Origin: Lysobacteraceae bacterium SCN 69-320
GTDB taxonomy: Bacteria; Pseudomonadota; Gammaproteobacteria; Xanthomonadales; Rhodanobacteraceae
Direction: 5' to 3'
Assembly: GCA_001725155.1 (NCBI GenBank)
Contig: MEFP01000012.1
Location: 1 to 64,000, forward strand
Length of the DNA: 64,000 nucleotides
The notes under the pieces were generated by a model that ran no database searches, was not told where the DNA came from, and saw only the letters and a program-made list of their open reading frames with translations. How positions within the stretch are numbered: position 1 is the stretch's first letter; each line of letters starts with the position of its first letter. The position numbers and the translations under genes were made by a program. Below, piece by piece: positions 31,134 to 41,805 of the stretch.

Positions 31134-31304
31134 CGCAACTCCCCAGGAGACAGGACTGCCCGGCGGCGCCGGGCGGCTTCGTGCCGCGCCTATGCTATGC
31201 GATGGCCGCGACGGTTTCGCGCGCGGTTCGCGGCTGTCGCGCGGTTGCCGTTCAGCTCGCCGCTGCCGGCGCCGATCCGGCACTGGCCGATGGCGGCGCC
31301 GTTT

Positions 31305-31744
31305 CGCCGCGAACGACGTGTGCGTGACGCCGACCTCGAACGGCGGCCGCATCCTCGATTTCCTCGACGTCGACGATCATGCGAACGATGCCTATATCGC
31401 CTGCATCGGCCCGGGCCCGCGCCTGACCTGTGACTGGCGCATCGAGCGCGCGCAGGACTGTGCCGGAACCGATCGCGGCGCGGCCTGCGCATTCCCGCGC
31501 GGTCGCGGCCGTGCGGCCGATGCGGCAGCGCGTCGGCGTGGCGATCATGCCGGCACCGACGAGGGCTTCTTGAATTCGTTCAGCTATCCGGGCCAGGGGG
31601 CTGCATGACGAACTCGCGCTGTTCGTGCAGGAAGGACTGACGCCGGCGCCGGCACTGGTCGCGGCGACGCGCGGCGCTGCCAGCGGCGAACCCGCCGCGG
31701 CGCGGCATCGCGCCTGCGGCGCGCTGGCGCATTTTTTCGAATGA
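31305..31744 (+). pseudogene. Decayed amidohydrolase, C-terminal half
   Basis: Pieces of one amidohydrolase lie in alternating frames: VCVTPTSNGGRILDFLDVDD and DAYIACIGPGPRLTCDWRIE (frame 1), RQRVGVAIM (frame 2), AGTDEGFLNSFSYPGQG (frame 1), then LHDELALFVQEGLTPAPALV (frame 2). The junctions fit single-base indels near 31550 and in the run of five G at 31596-31600. The gene has no recognisable N-terminal half and lacks the usual final segment. It is a truncated, frameshifted remnant, or in part a base-calling problem. Confidence 0.75.
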
Positions 31745-31791
31745 AAAACTTTTCCGGAAAATCCTGCAGACGCCGATACGGCGGTCACTGC

Positions 31792-32610
31792 CTAGAACCG
31801 CCCGCGCGTGCGTTCGAACACGGTGTTGCGCAGCGCGACGAGGCGCGGGCCGATGTCCTGCAGCAGCCGCTCGCGCGTCATCGTCGCGATCCGGCCGCTG
31901 CAGTTGAACACGAGCACGCGGCTGCGGTCGGCGCAGATCAGCGGCACGCCGACGGCGAACACCTCGGGATTCCAGTCGCCGAGCGAAAAGCAGAAGCCGT
32001 AGTGCGCGTAGTCCTCGCGTGCCTGCAGGATGCCGGCGCGGATGCGTGGCCAGGCATCGGCTTCGCAGTCGCGCTGCAGTTCGGCCAGGCGCGCCTCGAA
32101 TACCTCGGCCGGGCGTGCGGCCAGGTCGGCGCGGCCCAGCGCGGTGGAACCGTGCGGCACGCGTGCGCCGGGTTCGAGCTTGAGCTGGAACGTCGGATCG
32201 CCCTGACAGATGTCGAGCAGCACCATGCGCAGGCCGTCGGCCGCGCCGAGCATGACCGCGGCCTGCGCCGCGTCGGCCAGCTCGCGCATCAGCGGCCGCG
32301 CGATGCTCAGCACGTCGTTGTTCTTCATGAACGCGTGGCCGAGACCGAGCACGGCCGTGCCGAGACAGTATTTTTCCCGCTCGGGCGAGTAGCTCAGATA
32401 GCCCAGCGCCGACAGGGTGAAGGTGAAGCGCGACACGGTCGGCTTGGGCAGGCCCGTGCGCCGGGCGATGTCCTGGTTGCCGAGGTAATGCACGCCGTGC
32501 TCGAAACAGCGCAGCACCGAGAACGCGCGCGCGACGGCGCTGACGAACTGCGGATGCTCGGCACTGACGCCGCGGCTGAACAGGTCGGCTTCGCGTCTCG
32601 GGTTGCCCAT
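31792..32610 (-). CDS. IclR family transcriptional regulator
   Basis: The protein has 272 residues. The N-terminal winged helix (FSVLRCFEHG, NQDIARRTGLPKPTVSRFTF, about 30-70) precedes the GAF-like effector domain (about 95-265) with GADGLRMVLLDICQG. ATG 32610 lies two bases after the acyl-CoA dehydrogenase stop, so the two are co-transcribed. Two palindromes of the form TTTCG-N5-CGAAA in the divergent promoter region are the likely binding sites. Confidence 0.93.
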   Translation of the reverse strand: MGNPRREADLFSRGVSAEHPQFVSAVARAFSVLRCFEHGVHYLGNQDIARRTGLPKPTVSRFTFTLSALGYLSYSPEREKYCLGTAVLGLGHAFMKNNDVLSIARPLMRELADAAQAAVMLGAADGLRMVLLDICQGDPTFQLKLEPGARVPHGSTALGRADLAARPAEVFEARLAELQRDCEADAWPRIRAGILQAREDYAHYGFCFSLGDWNPEVFAVGVPLICADRSRVLVFNCSGRIATMTRERLLQDIGPRLVALRNTVFERTRGRF

Positions 32611-32612
32611 GC

Positions 32613-33845
<1,233 letters not shown>

Positions 33846-33882
33846 GAGGTCGGGCCTTGCGGTCGCGGGAATGGCGCCAAAG

Positions 33883-33897
33883 TTTCGTGATGCGAAA
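33883..33897. promoter_or_regulatory. Palindromic operator next to acyl-CoA dehydrogenase, probable IclR site
   Basis: TTTCG-TGATG-CGAAA is a perfect 15-base palindrome 38 bases upstream of the dehydrogenase ATG. The extended element AAAGTTTCGT (33879-33888) occurs in inverted orientation at the second site near the SDR. Confidence 0.6.
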
Positions 33898-34035
33898 ATC
33901 GAAACCGGGGCCGGCATACATCCTAGGCGGTGGCGAAGCCGGCTCGCAAGCCGGCGATACTCATGAATTCCATCGTGCTGCAGCACGATACAGCGGATTG
34001 CCGCGATGCCCGGTGCTGGGTATCGTCGCTGCAGA

Positions 34036-34067
34036 TTTCGGAAATAAATTTCATTAAACGAAACTTT
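34036..34067. promoter_or_regulatory. Palindromic operator next to SDR gene, probable second IclR site
   Basis: TTTCA-TTAAA-CGAAA (34049-34063) is the same 15-base pattern with one mismatch, and ACGAAACTTT (34058-34067) is the exact reverse complement of the element at 33879-33888. TTTCGGAAA (34036-34044) lies just upstream. The block is 42 bases before the SDR start. Confidence 0.58.
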
Positions 34068-34108
34068 GAGTCGCGGCAACGATGCGTTCGCGCCGCCGGA
34101 GAATCCGT

Positions 34109-35026
34109 ATGAACGATGTCGTCGGGAAGGGCAGTGTGGCCGTGATCACCGGTGCGGGTTCGGGCTTCGGCCGCGAGTTCGCATTGCTCGGCGCGCGTCG
34201 CGGCCTGCGCCTCGTGCTGGCCGACGTGCAGGCCGACGCGTTGCAGTCGACACTGGCCGAAGTCACCGCGCTCGGCGCCGAGGCGATCGCCCGGGCCGTC
34301 GACGTGGCCGACGCGGCCCAGGTCGATGCCCTGGCCGCGGCGACCCGGCTGCGCTTCGGCCGTGTGCATGCGCTGTTCAACAACGCCGGCGTCGGCAGCG
34401 CCGGCCTGGTCTGGGAAAACAGCCTGCGCGACTGGCAGTGGACCCTGGGCGTCAACCTCATGGGTGTGATCCACGGTCTGCGCGCGTTCGTGCCGGCCAT
34501 GCTCGACGCCGCCGCGGCCGATCCGCACTACCGCGCGCATATCGTCAACACCGCGTCGATGGCCGGCATCGTCAATCCGCCGCTGAGCGGCGTCTACAAC
34601 GTGTCCAAGCATGCCGTCGTGGCGCTCAGCGAAACCCTGCACCACGATCTCGCGCTGGTTACCGCGCAGGTGCATTGCTCGGTGCTGTGTCCGCACTACG
34701 TGTCGACCGGCATCCACGTGTCGCAGCGCAATCGCCCGGCCAGCCTGGCGAACGACGCGCCGGCCACGCGCGCGCAACGCGTCGCCCAGGCGCTGGTGGA
34801 GAAGGCCGTGACCTCGGGCAAGGTCAGCGCGGCGGAGGTGGCCGGGATGACCTTCGATGCGATCGAGCAGCAACGCTTCTATATCGCCTCGCATCCGCAG
34901 GCGCTGGTCGGCGCGCGCGCCCGCGCCGAGCGCATCGTCGCGCAGCAGGGACCCTACGATCCGTTCGCCGAGCGCGAAGGCCTGCGCGATTCGCTGCGCG
35001 CGGCGCTGGCCGGGCAGGGCGACTGA
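34109..35026 (+). CDS. Short-chain dehydrogenase/reductase
   Basis: The 305-residue NAD(P)-dependent oxidoreductase has cofactor loop TGAGSGFG (about 12-19), NNAGVGS, catalytic Ser in VNTASMAG and YNVSKHA as the YxxxK pair. It is slightly long for a classical SDR. GGAG precedes ATG 34109; the upstream ATG at 34082 is rejected. It is divergent from the acyl-CoA dehydrogenase/IclR pair and probably acts on the same substrate class. Confidence 0.93.
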   Translation: MNDVVGKGSVAVITGAGSGFGREFALLGARRGLRLVLADVQADALQSTLAEVTALGAEAIARAVDVADAAQVDALAAATRLRFGRVHALFNNAGVGSAGLVWENSLRDWQWTLGVNLMGVIHGLRAFVPAMLDAAAADPHYRAHIVNTASMAGIVNPPLSGVYNVSKHAVVALSETLHHDLALVTAQVHCSVLCPHYVSTGIHVSQRNRPASLANDAPATRAQRVAQALVEKAVTSGKVSAAEVAGMTFDAIEQQRFYIASHPQALVGARARAERIVAQQGPYDPFAEREGLRDSLRAALAGQGD

Positions 35027-35216
35027 CGCGACGCCGCACGCCGACAGCGGTGAGGCGTCGATGCTCGCGTCGGGCGCAACCGCGACGCGGGTGCGTTCTG
35101 CCTGCCCGGCCGCGTACAGCGGCGCATCGGCACGCACATGGACCGCTCGCCGTCGGGCCGAGGCGGCGGCATCATGGCATCGCCGGCCCTCGGGGAGGCG
35201 CGGATTCTGTCATCCG

Positions 35217-36461
35217 TCAGCGCGGCAGCCACCAGACCGCGAGCACGAGGCACAGATTGATCGCGAGCACGCCGGCCGCGACCGGCCGCGCATAGCCCAG
35301 GCCGCCGACGCTGGCACCGGCGCATTTGACGAGCGAATTGGTCGTGAAGGCGGCGGCTAGCGCCCAGGCCGCCTGCGCATGCGGCAGGTCGCCGCTGCCG
35401 GCGAGCTGACCCAGCGAGATCGCCGCGGCGTGGACGTCGGCGAAACCGGCGGCAGCGGCGGCGGCGAGCACGCCGCCTTCCCCGAAATAGCGCCGCAGCA
35501 GGGTCGACAGCAGCAGCGCGGCGGCGACGATCGCGACGAACAGCAGTGCCTGGCGCAGCGCGAACGGGCGACCCAGTGCGGTCGGTTCGTTGTCGACGAA
35601 CTGGCCGCGGTCGCGCCGGACATAGATCGCGGCGATCGCGACGGCGGCCAGTCCGGCCGCGAGCAGCGGCAGCACGAGGTCGCGCGCGAGCGCCGGCGCG
35701 ATCGCGAACAGGATGGCTGCGAGCTGCACCACCGTGGCCACGCAGGACAGCAGCGCCGCGGCGATGCAGCTGCGCAGCACCGCCGGATTCGCCTTCGCCC
35801 GCTGGCCCATGCCGGCGATCGTCGCGGCGCTGGAGACGAAGCCGCCGAGCAGGCCGGCCAGGGCCAGGCCGCGGCCGCTGCCGAACACGCGCAGCGCGAC
35901 GTAGCCGGTCGCATTGATGCCCATGACCAGCACGACGAACAGCCACAGCTTGCGCGGATTCAGCACCTGCCAGGGATCGACGGCGCGATCGGGCAGCAGC
36001 GGCAGCACGATCAGCGCGGCGGCGGCCAGCAGCAGGATGTCGCCGAGTTCCTGCTCGCTGAGGATCTGGCGCGTGAAGCGGTGCAGGCTGGCCTTGCTCT
36101 GCAGCACCACGGCCAGGGCGACGAACAGGCCCGCGGCCAGGCCGGCCTGGTTCTGCGCGAGAGCGCCGAGCAGGAAGGTCACGAGCAGGGCGAGCTCGGC
36201 GACCAGGCCCGGGTCGTGCTCTACGCTGTGCCAGTACGACGCGACGGCCATTGCGGCCACGGCCGCACCCGCGACGGCCAGGGCGACCGGCCCCAACAGC
36301 ATCGCAATCGCGCCGGCCAGCGCGACGACCGTGAAGCTGCGCACGCCGGCGGCTTCGCGGCCCTGTACGGCCTTTTCACGTTCGCGGCCGATGCCGACCA
36401 GCAGGCCGCCGCCGAGCGCGGCGATCAGACCGTAGAGCTGCTCCATCGCGATGGCCGGCAT
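35217..36461 (-). CDS. MgtC/SapB-DUF4010 family membrane protein
   Basis: The protein has 414 residues and about 11-12 hydrophobic helices. The N-terminal half has the MgtC-like GLLVGIGREREK motif and VRSFTVVALAGAIAML; the C-terminal half is the DUF4010 part (GFVSSAATIAGMG, FTTNSLVKC). AGGAG lies 5 bases before ATG 36461. The family is linked to magnesium or stress adaptation but has no fixed biochemical role. It appears to be a single-gene unit. Confidence 0.88.
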   Translation of the reverse strand: MPAIAMEQLYGLIAALGGGLLVGIGREREKAVQGREAAGVRSFTVVALAGAIAMLLGPVALAVAGAAVAAMAVASYWHSVEHDPGLVAELALLVTFLLGALAQNQAGLAAGLFVALAVVLQSKASLHRFTRQILSEQELGDILLLAAAALIVLPLLPDRAVDPWQVLNPRKLWLFVVLVMGINATGYVALRVFGSGRGLALAGLLGGFVSSAATIAGMGQRAKANPAVLRSCIAAALLSCVATVVQLAAILFAIAPALARDLVLPLLAAGLAAVAIAAIYVRRDRGQFVDNEPTALGRPFALRQALLFVAIVAAALLLSTLLRRYFGEGGVLAAAAAAGFADVHAAAISLGQLAGSGDLPHAQAAWALAAAFTTNSLVKCAGASVGGLGYARPVAAGVLAINLCLVLAVWWLPR

Positions 36462-36807
36462 ACGCACTCCTGTGGCGACGGTTCGCAGGATAGCAGCGCG
36501 TTCGCGGCGGTGGACCGGGCCGCGGTGTGTGCGGCGCCGGCCGGCTCCCCTGCGCGGAAAGGCGTTCGCGCGCTCAGGTGGGATTCTTCAACCGGCGTTC
36601 GCGCCTGGCGATTCGCGCACGCCGCGATGGTCGCGTCGCCGGCGTTCGTGTCCGGAATGCCCGGCGCCGCGCCGCTCGGCGCGGGGCCCGTCTTGTGCGC
36701 GCTGCGAGGTTGCCGGCATGGCGGGCGTGGCCGAGCCGTATCCCGTCGATGGCGTGCTGCGGGGCGGCGCGGGTAGAGTCCGGCGCTGATCCCGCGGGAG
36801 CGTCGCG
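36462..36807. other. Intergenic region between divergent MgtC-like and M19 genes
   Basis: The 346 bases hold the promoters for both flanking genes, but no clear -35/-10 pair. Reading frames here are short, arginine-rich and without family features, so no gene is called. GGGAG lies 9 bases before the M19 ATG. Confidence 0.6.
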
Positions 36808-37905
36808 ATGAATCGTCCGCAGTTCCTGACGCCGTCTCGCCCGGCTGCTGCCGGCGCCGCGGCAGCGAAGGCGCGCCGGCGCGGCGCCTTCGTCATCGAC
36901 GGCGCCGCCGGTGTCGATCTGCTGTTCCAGCCGCCGGATTCGCCCGACTACGCCGCGGCGCTGCAGGCGGTGCGCGATTGCGGCCTGACCGCGGCCGTCA
37001 TGACGATCACGCCGAACGGCCGGCGCCATGCGGATGCCACCTGGAAGTCGATGCGGCAGCGGCTGATCGACTACGACGCGGTCGTCGTACGCCATGCCGA
37101 CCGGATGCTGACCGTGCGCAATCGTGCCGACCTGGAGCGCGCCCGGCGCGAGCGCAAGCTCGGCGTCGTGTTCACCTTCCAGGGGGCCGAGCCGATCGGC
37201 GAGGATCTGGAGCGCGTGACCGTCTTCCGCGACGCCGGTCTGCGCGTGCTGCAGCTGACCCACAACGTGCGCAATCTCATCGGCGACGGCAGTCTGGAAC
37301 CCGGCGATGCGGGGCTCAGCCGGCATGGTCATGCGCTGATCGAGCGGCTGGAGGCCGAGCGCATCGTCGTCGACCTGGCCCACGGCGGGGCGCGCATGAC
37401 GCGCGAGGCGATCGCCGCGGCGACGCGGCCGCCGCTCGTCAGCCACAGCGGCTGCCGCGCGCTCGTCGATTCGCCGCGACTGCTCGGTGATGCGCAGCTG
37501 CGGCGGCTGGCCGAACGCGGCGGTGTGGTCGGCATCATCTTCTGGCCGTATCTGCGCCGGCAGGGTCAGCAGACCGCCGCCGACGTGATCCGGCACATCG
37601 AGCATGCGATCACGGTCTGCGGCGAGGACCACGTCGGCCTCGGCACCGACCTGTCCATCGTGCCGACGGCGATCACGCCGGCTTTCCGCGAGGAGAACGC
37701 GCGCAACATCCGCGACGCGATCGCGATGGGCGCCTTCGCCGCCGATCGCGATCCGGAGCTGTTGCTGTTTCCGCCGGATCTGAACACCGCCGATCGCTTC
37801 GGGCGGCTGGCCGATCTGCTGTCCGCGCGCGGCCATGCGGACGCGCGCATCGAGAAGATTCTCGGCGGCAATTTCGCGCGCGTGCTCGGCGACGTCTGGG
37901 GCTGA
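36808..37905 (+). CDS. Membrane dipeptidase (peptidase M19) family, degenerate metal site
   Basis: The 365-residue TIM-barrel protein resembles renal dipeptidase: LRVLQLTHNVRNLIGDG, IVVDLAHGGARMT and PLVSHSGCRAL supply two zinc His ligands, and HVGLGTDLS follows. The first HxD metal motif is replaced by IDGAAGVD, and the bridging Glu is Gln in FTFQGAEP. No signal peptide is seen. Activity on dipeptides is therefore doubtful; a one-metal variant or non-peptidase role is possible. Confidence 0.85.
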   Translation: MNRPQFLTPSRPAAAGAAAAKARRRGAFVIDGAAGVDLLFQPPDSPDYAAALQAVRDCGLTAAVMTITPNGRRHADATWKSMRQRLIDYDAVVVRHADRMLTVRNRADLERARRERKLGVVFTFQGAEPIGEDLERVTVFRDAGLRVLQLTHNVRNLIGDGSLEPGDAGLSRHGHALIERLEAERIVVDLAHGGARMTREAIAAATRPPLVSHSGCRALVDSPRLLGDAQLRRLAERGGVVGIIFWPYLRRQGQQTAADVIRHIEHAITVCGEDHVGLGTDLSIVPTAITPAFREENARNIRDAIAMGAFAADRDPELLLFPPDLNTADRFGRLADLLSARGHADARIEKILGGNFARVLGDVWG

Positions 37906-37918
37906 GACGCCGTGCCGC

Positions 37919-38893
37919 TCAGGTCGCGAGCAGCGGCTGCGGCAGGGCCAGATCGACCGCGGCGCGGTCGCCATGCAGCCAGGCTTCGGCCGCCGTGCGG
38001 CCGTGCCCGCGCAATTCCTGCAGATGGCCCAGCCGCGTGTCGCTCGCGGCATTGCCGTCGCTGGCGGTGAATTCCTCGGCCGGATGGATCCGCTGCAGGC
38101 GAAAGCGCGACTGCGGGCGCAAGGCGCCGTGCAGGCGTGCCCAGACCGACGGGCGGTCGGCACAGGACAGACTGCGCAGTTCGCGCAGGAACACGCTGCC
38201 GAACGACAGCTGGTTGATGCGTTCGGCGATGTCGCGCGCCGACTGCGGCACCGAGCGCTGTTCGGGCTGCAGCAGCACGGCGAGGATGTCGCGCGGCCCG
38301 TCCGGCTGCAGCAGCGGCTCCAGCGCGGGATTGCCCGCATAGCCGCCGTCCCAGTAGGCCTCGCCGTCGATTTCCACGGTCGGGAACCATTGCGGCAGAC
38401 AGGCCGAGGCGAGCAGGGCGTCATGGCTCAGCGCGGCGTTGTCGAATACGGTCAGCGCGCCGTCGCGCACGCGCGTCGCGGCGATGTGCAGGCGCAGCGG
38501 GCTGCGTCGCAGCAGGTTCATGTCGAAGGCGCTTTCGACGAGTCCGCGCAGCGGGTTGATCTGCAGCGGCGAGGCATTGAGCAGGAACGCGTCCAGGCGC
38601 CAGTTGCGCGCGGCGGCCAGCCAGAAATCGGCCACGGCGTTGTGGCAGGACACCGCCTCCCAGAACGCGGCGAGTGCTTCGCGCGCGCCGGCCGCGCCGC
38701 CGCGGGCCCAGCCCTGGGCGAACGCACAGGCGTTCATAGCGCCGCTGCTCGTCGCGCTGATCGCGGCGACCCGGAAGCCGGGTTCTTCGCTGAGCCGTTC
38801 GAGTACACCCCAGGTGAACGCGCCGTGCGCGCCGCCGCCCTGCAGGGCCAGGCTCACGGGTTGCGTGCTGGAAAACGTGCGGGTTCCGGGCAT
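37919..38893 (-). CDS. Patatin-like phospholipase
   Basis: The 324-residue lipid acyl hydrolase has the oxyanion segment LALQGGGAHGAFTWGVLE (about 15-32), nucleophile motif ATSSGAMNA (first Gly of GxSxG replaced by Ala) and Asp in YWDGGYAGNPAL of the Ser-Asp dyad. No signal peptide is visible. It is convergent with the M19 gene, 13 bases away. Confidence 0.9.
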   Translation of the reverse strand: MPGTRTFSSTQPVSLALQGGGAHGAFTWGVLERLSEEPGFRVAAISATSSGAMNACAFAQGWARGGAAGAREALAAFWEAVSCHNAVADFWLAAARNWRLDAFLLNASPLQINPLRGLVESAFDMNLLRRSPLRLHIAATRVRDGALTVFDNAALSHDALLASACLPQWFPTVEIDGEAYWDGGYAGNPALEPLLQPDGPRDILAVLLQPEQRSVPQSARDIAERINQLSFGSVFLRELRSLSCADRPSVWARLHGALRPQSRFRLQRIHPAEEFTASDGNAASDTRLGHLQELRGHGRTAAEAWLHGDRAAVDLALPQPLLAT

Positions 38894-39118
38894 GGTCGTC
38901 TCCTGAGCCGGCGATGCTAGCGCCGGCGCGCGTCCGCTGCAGCGGCGGACCGGCCCTCCGCGCCGTCAGCGCAGCGGCGGTAGCGGCAAGACGGCGGCGA
39001 TCGAACCCATGGGCCCTGGTCCGAGGGGCGACGATCGCGCCCTTCCGGCACGATCCGCGGCGTGATCCCTGCCCAGGCGGTCCTGCGTACGTGCCGCCAG
39101 GTCCCAGGGAGAAGCCTC

Positions 39119-40384
39119 ATGCGTCGCATCCTCGTGCTCGTGTCGTTGTCCGGTATGGCTGCCGGGGTGTCTGCCGGACGACCGGCGGACCTTTCGCCGC
39201 ATCAGATGGACGATCCTGCCTCGCCGCCGGCACTGACGGCTGCGGCGACGCGGCTGATGGATCCGCAGCGGCCGGCCGACGCCGCCCTGGCCGCGGCCGC
39301 GCCGATCTGCGGTGTGAACAAGGCGCTCGCGACGACGACGCGGTTCTGCAACACGGCCGCACTGCAGTTTCCGGGCGCGGGGGCTGCGTCGCAGTATCCG
39401 AGCGACATCGTCGTTTCCAACCTCGCCGGCGTCGTCACCGACGTGGATCTGGTGCTGGCGGATGTCACCCATACCGACACCTCGCGGCTCGCGGCGTACC
39501 TGCAGCATCCGGGCGGCCAGCTGGTCGGCATCACCGGCAGCGGCTTCGACGTGAACGCGGCGCCTTTTCCGCTGGTGATCAATGCGCAGTGGACGTTCAG
39601 CGATTCGGCGCAGATCTATGCCTTGCTGACCGGAAGCAACGGCAGTCCTTCCTACACGGTGCCCACGACGAACAACCGCTATCTGCCGCGGGTCTTCGCG
39701 CCCCCGGCGCTGCCCGCGCCCGCGCCGGCGGCGGTCGCGCGGCAGATGCTGTCGAGCCTCGAAGGTCTGAACCCCAACGGCACCTGGCGTCTCTGGGCCG
39801 CGCAGAACTCCGGCACCGACCCGCAGCCGTTCGGCACGATCGCCGACGGCTGGTGCCTCGACATCACCACCGCGCCGGCCGCCGGAAGCTGCTATTTCAC
39901 GACGACGCGCACCGGCTCGCTGAATGCCGGCGACGTCCAGCAGACCGGGCGCATCACCCGCGACGGGCGTCCGTCCCTGTGCGGCGGTCCCACGAAGACG
40001 CCGACCCTGGAAAACACGACTGCGGTGCGGCGCGACCGGTACGACTTCCCGGCCATTTCCGCACAGCCGGTATGCCTGACCGTCACGGCCGACTTCTCCC
40101 AGTGCGGCGGCAACCAGACGCAGATCGTCGCCTACCGCAACTACAATCCGGCGACGCCGAATACCGGGCATCTGGCCGACAGCGGCTACAGCACCAGCGC
40201 GAACATCGCGTTCTCGACCCGGCTCGCGGGCAGCCAGGCGTTCTCGATCGTCGTCAACGAAGTCGATGCGGGCCAGGGGTGCGGCAGCTATGCGTTTCGC
40301 CTCGAAGCCGACACCTGCCAGCCGCCGCCGGCTGGCGACCAGATCTTCTACAGCGGTTTCCAGCTCGTGATTCCGGTCGGCTGA
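39119..40384 (+). CDS. Secreted protein with proprotein-convertase P-like beta domain
   Basis: The 421-residue protein starts at ATG 39119 after AGGGAGA, with a Sec signal peptide (about 1-20). The middle has VTDVDLVLADVTHTDTSRLA and LNPNGTWRLWAAQNSGTDPQ, resembling P/Homo-B beta-sandwich domains. A Cys-bearing C-terminal beta domain follows (about 265-405). It ends DQIFYSGFQ..., the same terminal pattern as two other secreted proteins in this window. It is an extracellular or surface protein with no catalytic motif seen. Confidence 0.82.
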   Translation: MRRILVLVSLSGMAAGVSAGRPADLSPHQMDDPASPPALTAAATRLMDPQRPADAALAAAAPICGVNKALATTTRFCNTAALQFPGAGAASQYPSDIVVSNLAGVVTDVDLVLADVTHTDTSRLAAYLQHPGGQLVGITGSGFDVNAAPFPLVINAQWTFSDSAQIYALLTGSNGSPSYTVPTTNNRYLPRVFAPPALPAPAPAAVARQMLSSLEGLNPNGTWRLWAAQNSGTDPQPFGTIADGWCLDITTAPAAGSCYFTTTRTGSLNAGDVQQTGRITRDGRPSLCGGPTKTPTLENTTAVRRDRYDFPAISAQPVCLTVTADFSQCGGNQTQIVAYRNYNPATPNTGHLADSGYSTSANIAFSTRLAGSQAFSIVVNEVDAGQGCGSYAFRLEADTCQPPPAGDQIFYSGFQLVIPVG

Positions 40385-40407
40385 AGCCGTGGCCGGCCGC
40401 GCCGGGT

Positions 40408-41595
40408 TCAGCCGGATTCGCCGGCATAGCGCGCGCGGGGCCGGATCAGCCGGCCCTGCTCCTGCTGCTCCAGCGCATGTGCGAGCCAGCCGGCCAGGCG
40501 CGCGCTCGCGAACAGCACGAGCGCGATCTCGGCCGGCAGGTCGTAGAGATGGCAGATCGCGGCGAGGCTCAGGTCCAGGCTCGGCCGCAGCCCGCTGACC
40601 TCCTCGGCGCGGGCGATCAGTGCGGCGAGCCGTTGCCAGCCCGGCGTGCCGGCGCGTTCACGCTGCAGCAATGCGAGCAGTTCGGCCGCGCGCGGATCGC
40701 CCTGCGGATACAGCGCATGGCCGAAGCCCGGGAGGTCGTCGCCGCGCCGCCAGCGTGCGGCGAGTTCGTCGCTGCCGGCGGCGATCAGCGCATGGGCGCG
40801 GGCCGTCGCGCCGCCGTGCCGCGGACCGCAGAGTGCAGCCAGGCCGCCGCAGGCTGTCGCATGCAGATGTGCGCCGGTGGACGCGATCACGCGCGCGGCG
40901 AAGGCCGAGACGTTGAGCTCGTGCTCGGCGCTGAGCACGAGTGCGGCGCGCACGATGCCGGCGAAACCGGCCTCGTCGGGACGCAGGGCCGTGGCGATCT
41001 GCGCGTGCAGAGGGGCCGCGGCCGGACGGGAGCCGAGCAGCAGCGCGGCGTTCTGGCGCAGCAACAGCGCAGCGATCTCCCGGCGCACGGCCGCGGCCTG
41101 ACTGAAGGAATGGCGCAGCGCCAGGCCGAGCAGCGGGATCGCCGCCATGGCGCGTTCCAGCGGCGGCAGCCCCGGCGTCGCGACGAGGCCGGCGACGCCG
41201 GCCGGCCAGTCCGCCGGCGGCGGCGCGGCGAACGGATCCTGAGAGGCGCAGTCCCACAGCCGCCGCGCGACATCTTCCAGCGTGGAGCCGGCGCGCACGG
41301 CGGCGATCGCCGACAGGCCGCGGTAGTAGGGCGCGTCGGCCTGGATCAGCGAGATCTGCGTTTCGAGCACGGGCAGGCCCCGATCCAGGCTCTGCGCCGC
41401 GCCGCGCGCTGCACCGCGGCCGGCGCGGCGGTTCTGCGCCAGGCGCTCCACGTCGGCGCGCCGGTAGCCGCGGCTGCGGTGGTCCGGCCCCGGCCGCGAC
41501 TCGATCAGGCCGCGGCTGACGTAGGCATACAGGGTGGCCGCGCTGATGCCGAGCAGCCGGCAGGCCTCGCGAGCGGACAGCAGATCGGGATCCAT
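40408..41595 (-). CDS. Citrate synthase family protein with N-terminal DNA-binding domain
   Basis: The protein has 395 residues. Residues 1-55 are a MerR/excisionase-like helix-turn-helix (AREACRLLGISAATLYAYVS, RGYRRADVERL). The rest is a citrate synthase: EHELNVSAFAARVIASTGA, CGPRHGGA, GFGHALYPQGDPRA and the C-terminal GWLAHALEQQ, with catalytic His, His and Asp positions kept. It may be an active (methyl)citrate synthase that also binds DNA. It is divergent from acnD-prpF, and TTGATC boxes lie in front of it. Confidence 0.9.
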   Translation of the reverse strand: MDPDLLSAREACRLLGISAATLYAYVSRGLIESRPGPDHRSRGYRRADVERLAQNRRAGRGAARGAAQSLDRGLPVLETQISLIQADAPYYRGLSAIAAVRAGSTLEDVARRLWDCASQDPFAAPPPADWPAGVAGLVATPGLPPLERAMAAIPLLGLALRHSFSQAAAVRREIAALLLRQNAALLLGSRPAAAPLHAQIATALRPDEAGFAGIVRAALVLSAEHELNVSAFAARVIASTGAHLHATACGGLAALCGPRHGGATARAHALIAAGSDELAARWRRGDDLPGFGHALYPQGDPRAAELLALLQRERAGTPGWQRLAALIARAEEVSGLRPSLDLSLAAICHLYDLPAEIALVLFASARLAGWLAHALEQQEQGRLIRPRARYAGESG

Positions 41596-41604
41596 GCGAA
41601 CAGG

Positions 41605-41656
41605 TTGATTGTTGGGATCAAGATTGATCAATGCTTTCGAGGATGCCAGATTGATC
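41605..41656. promoter_or_regulatory. Cluster of TTGATC/T boxes between HTH-citrate synthase and acnD
   Basis: Four related hexamers occur within 52 bases: TTGATT (41605), GATCAA (41616), TTGATCAA (41624-41631, palindromic) and TTGATC (41651). The first two form TTGAT-N7-ATCAA. They begin 10 bases before the citrate synthase start and are good candidate binding sites for its HTH domain. No SD is visible before the acnD ATG. Confidence 0.5.
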
Positions 41657-41805
41657 GCCGATCTGCGCAGGACCGCACGGCATCGCTGTCGCACGGCCGC
41701 GACCGCGCCGGCAGCCGGGCAGGGGACTACCATCCTCGGTCCCGGGACCGCCGCGCGCGACACCCCCTGCGCTTCCCTTCCCGCTATCGCCAGCCCACGC
41801 CCGCC

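Noticed and set aside
34066-35295. 409-residue plus-strand frame
   Set aside because: Different frame of the SDR gene; Arg-rich and without motifs.
36451-36811. Arg-rich plus-strand frames between the MgtC-like and M19 genes
   Set aside because: No start context, no family similarity, and the region holds two divergent promoters.
38914-41805. Upstream extension of the acnD frame
   Set aside because: The long open extension runs across the secreted-protein and citrate synthase genes. AcnD homology begins at ATG 41806.
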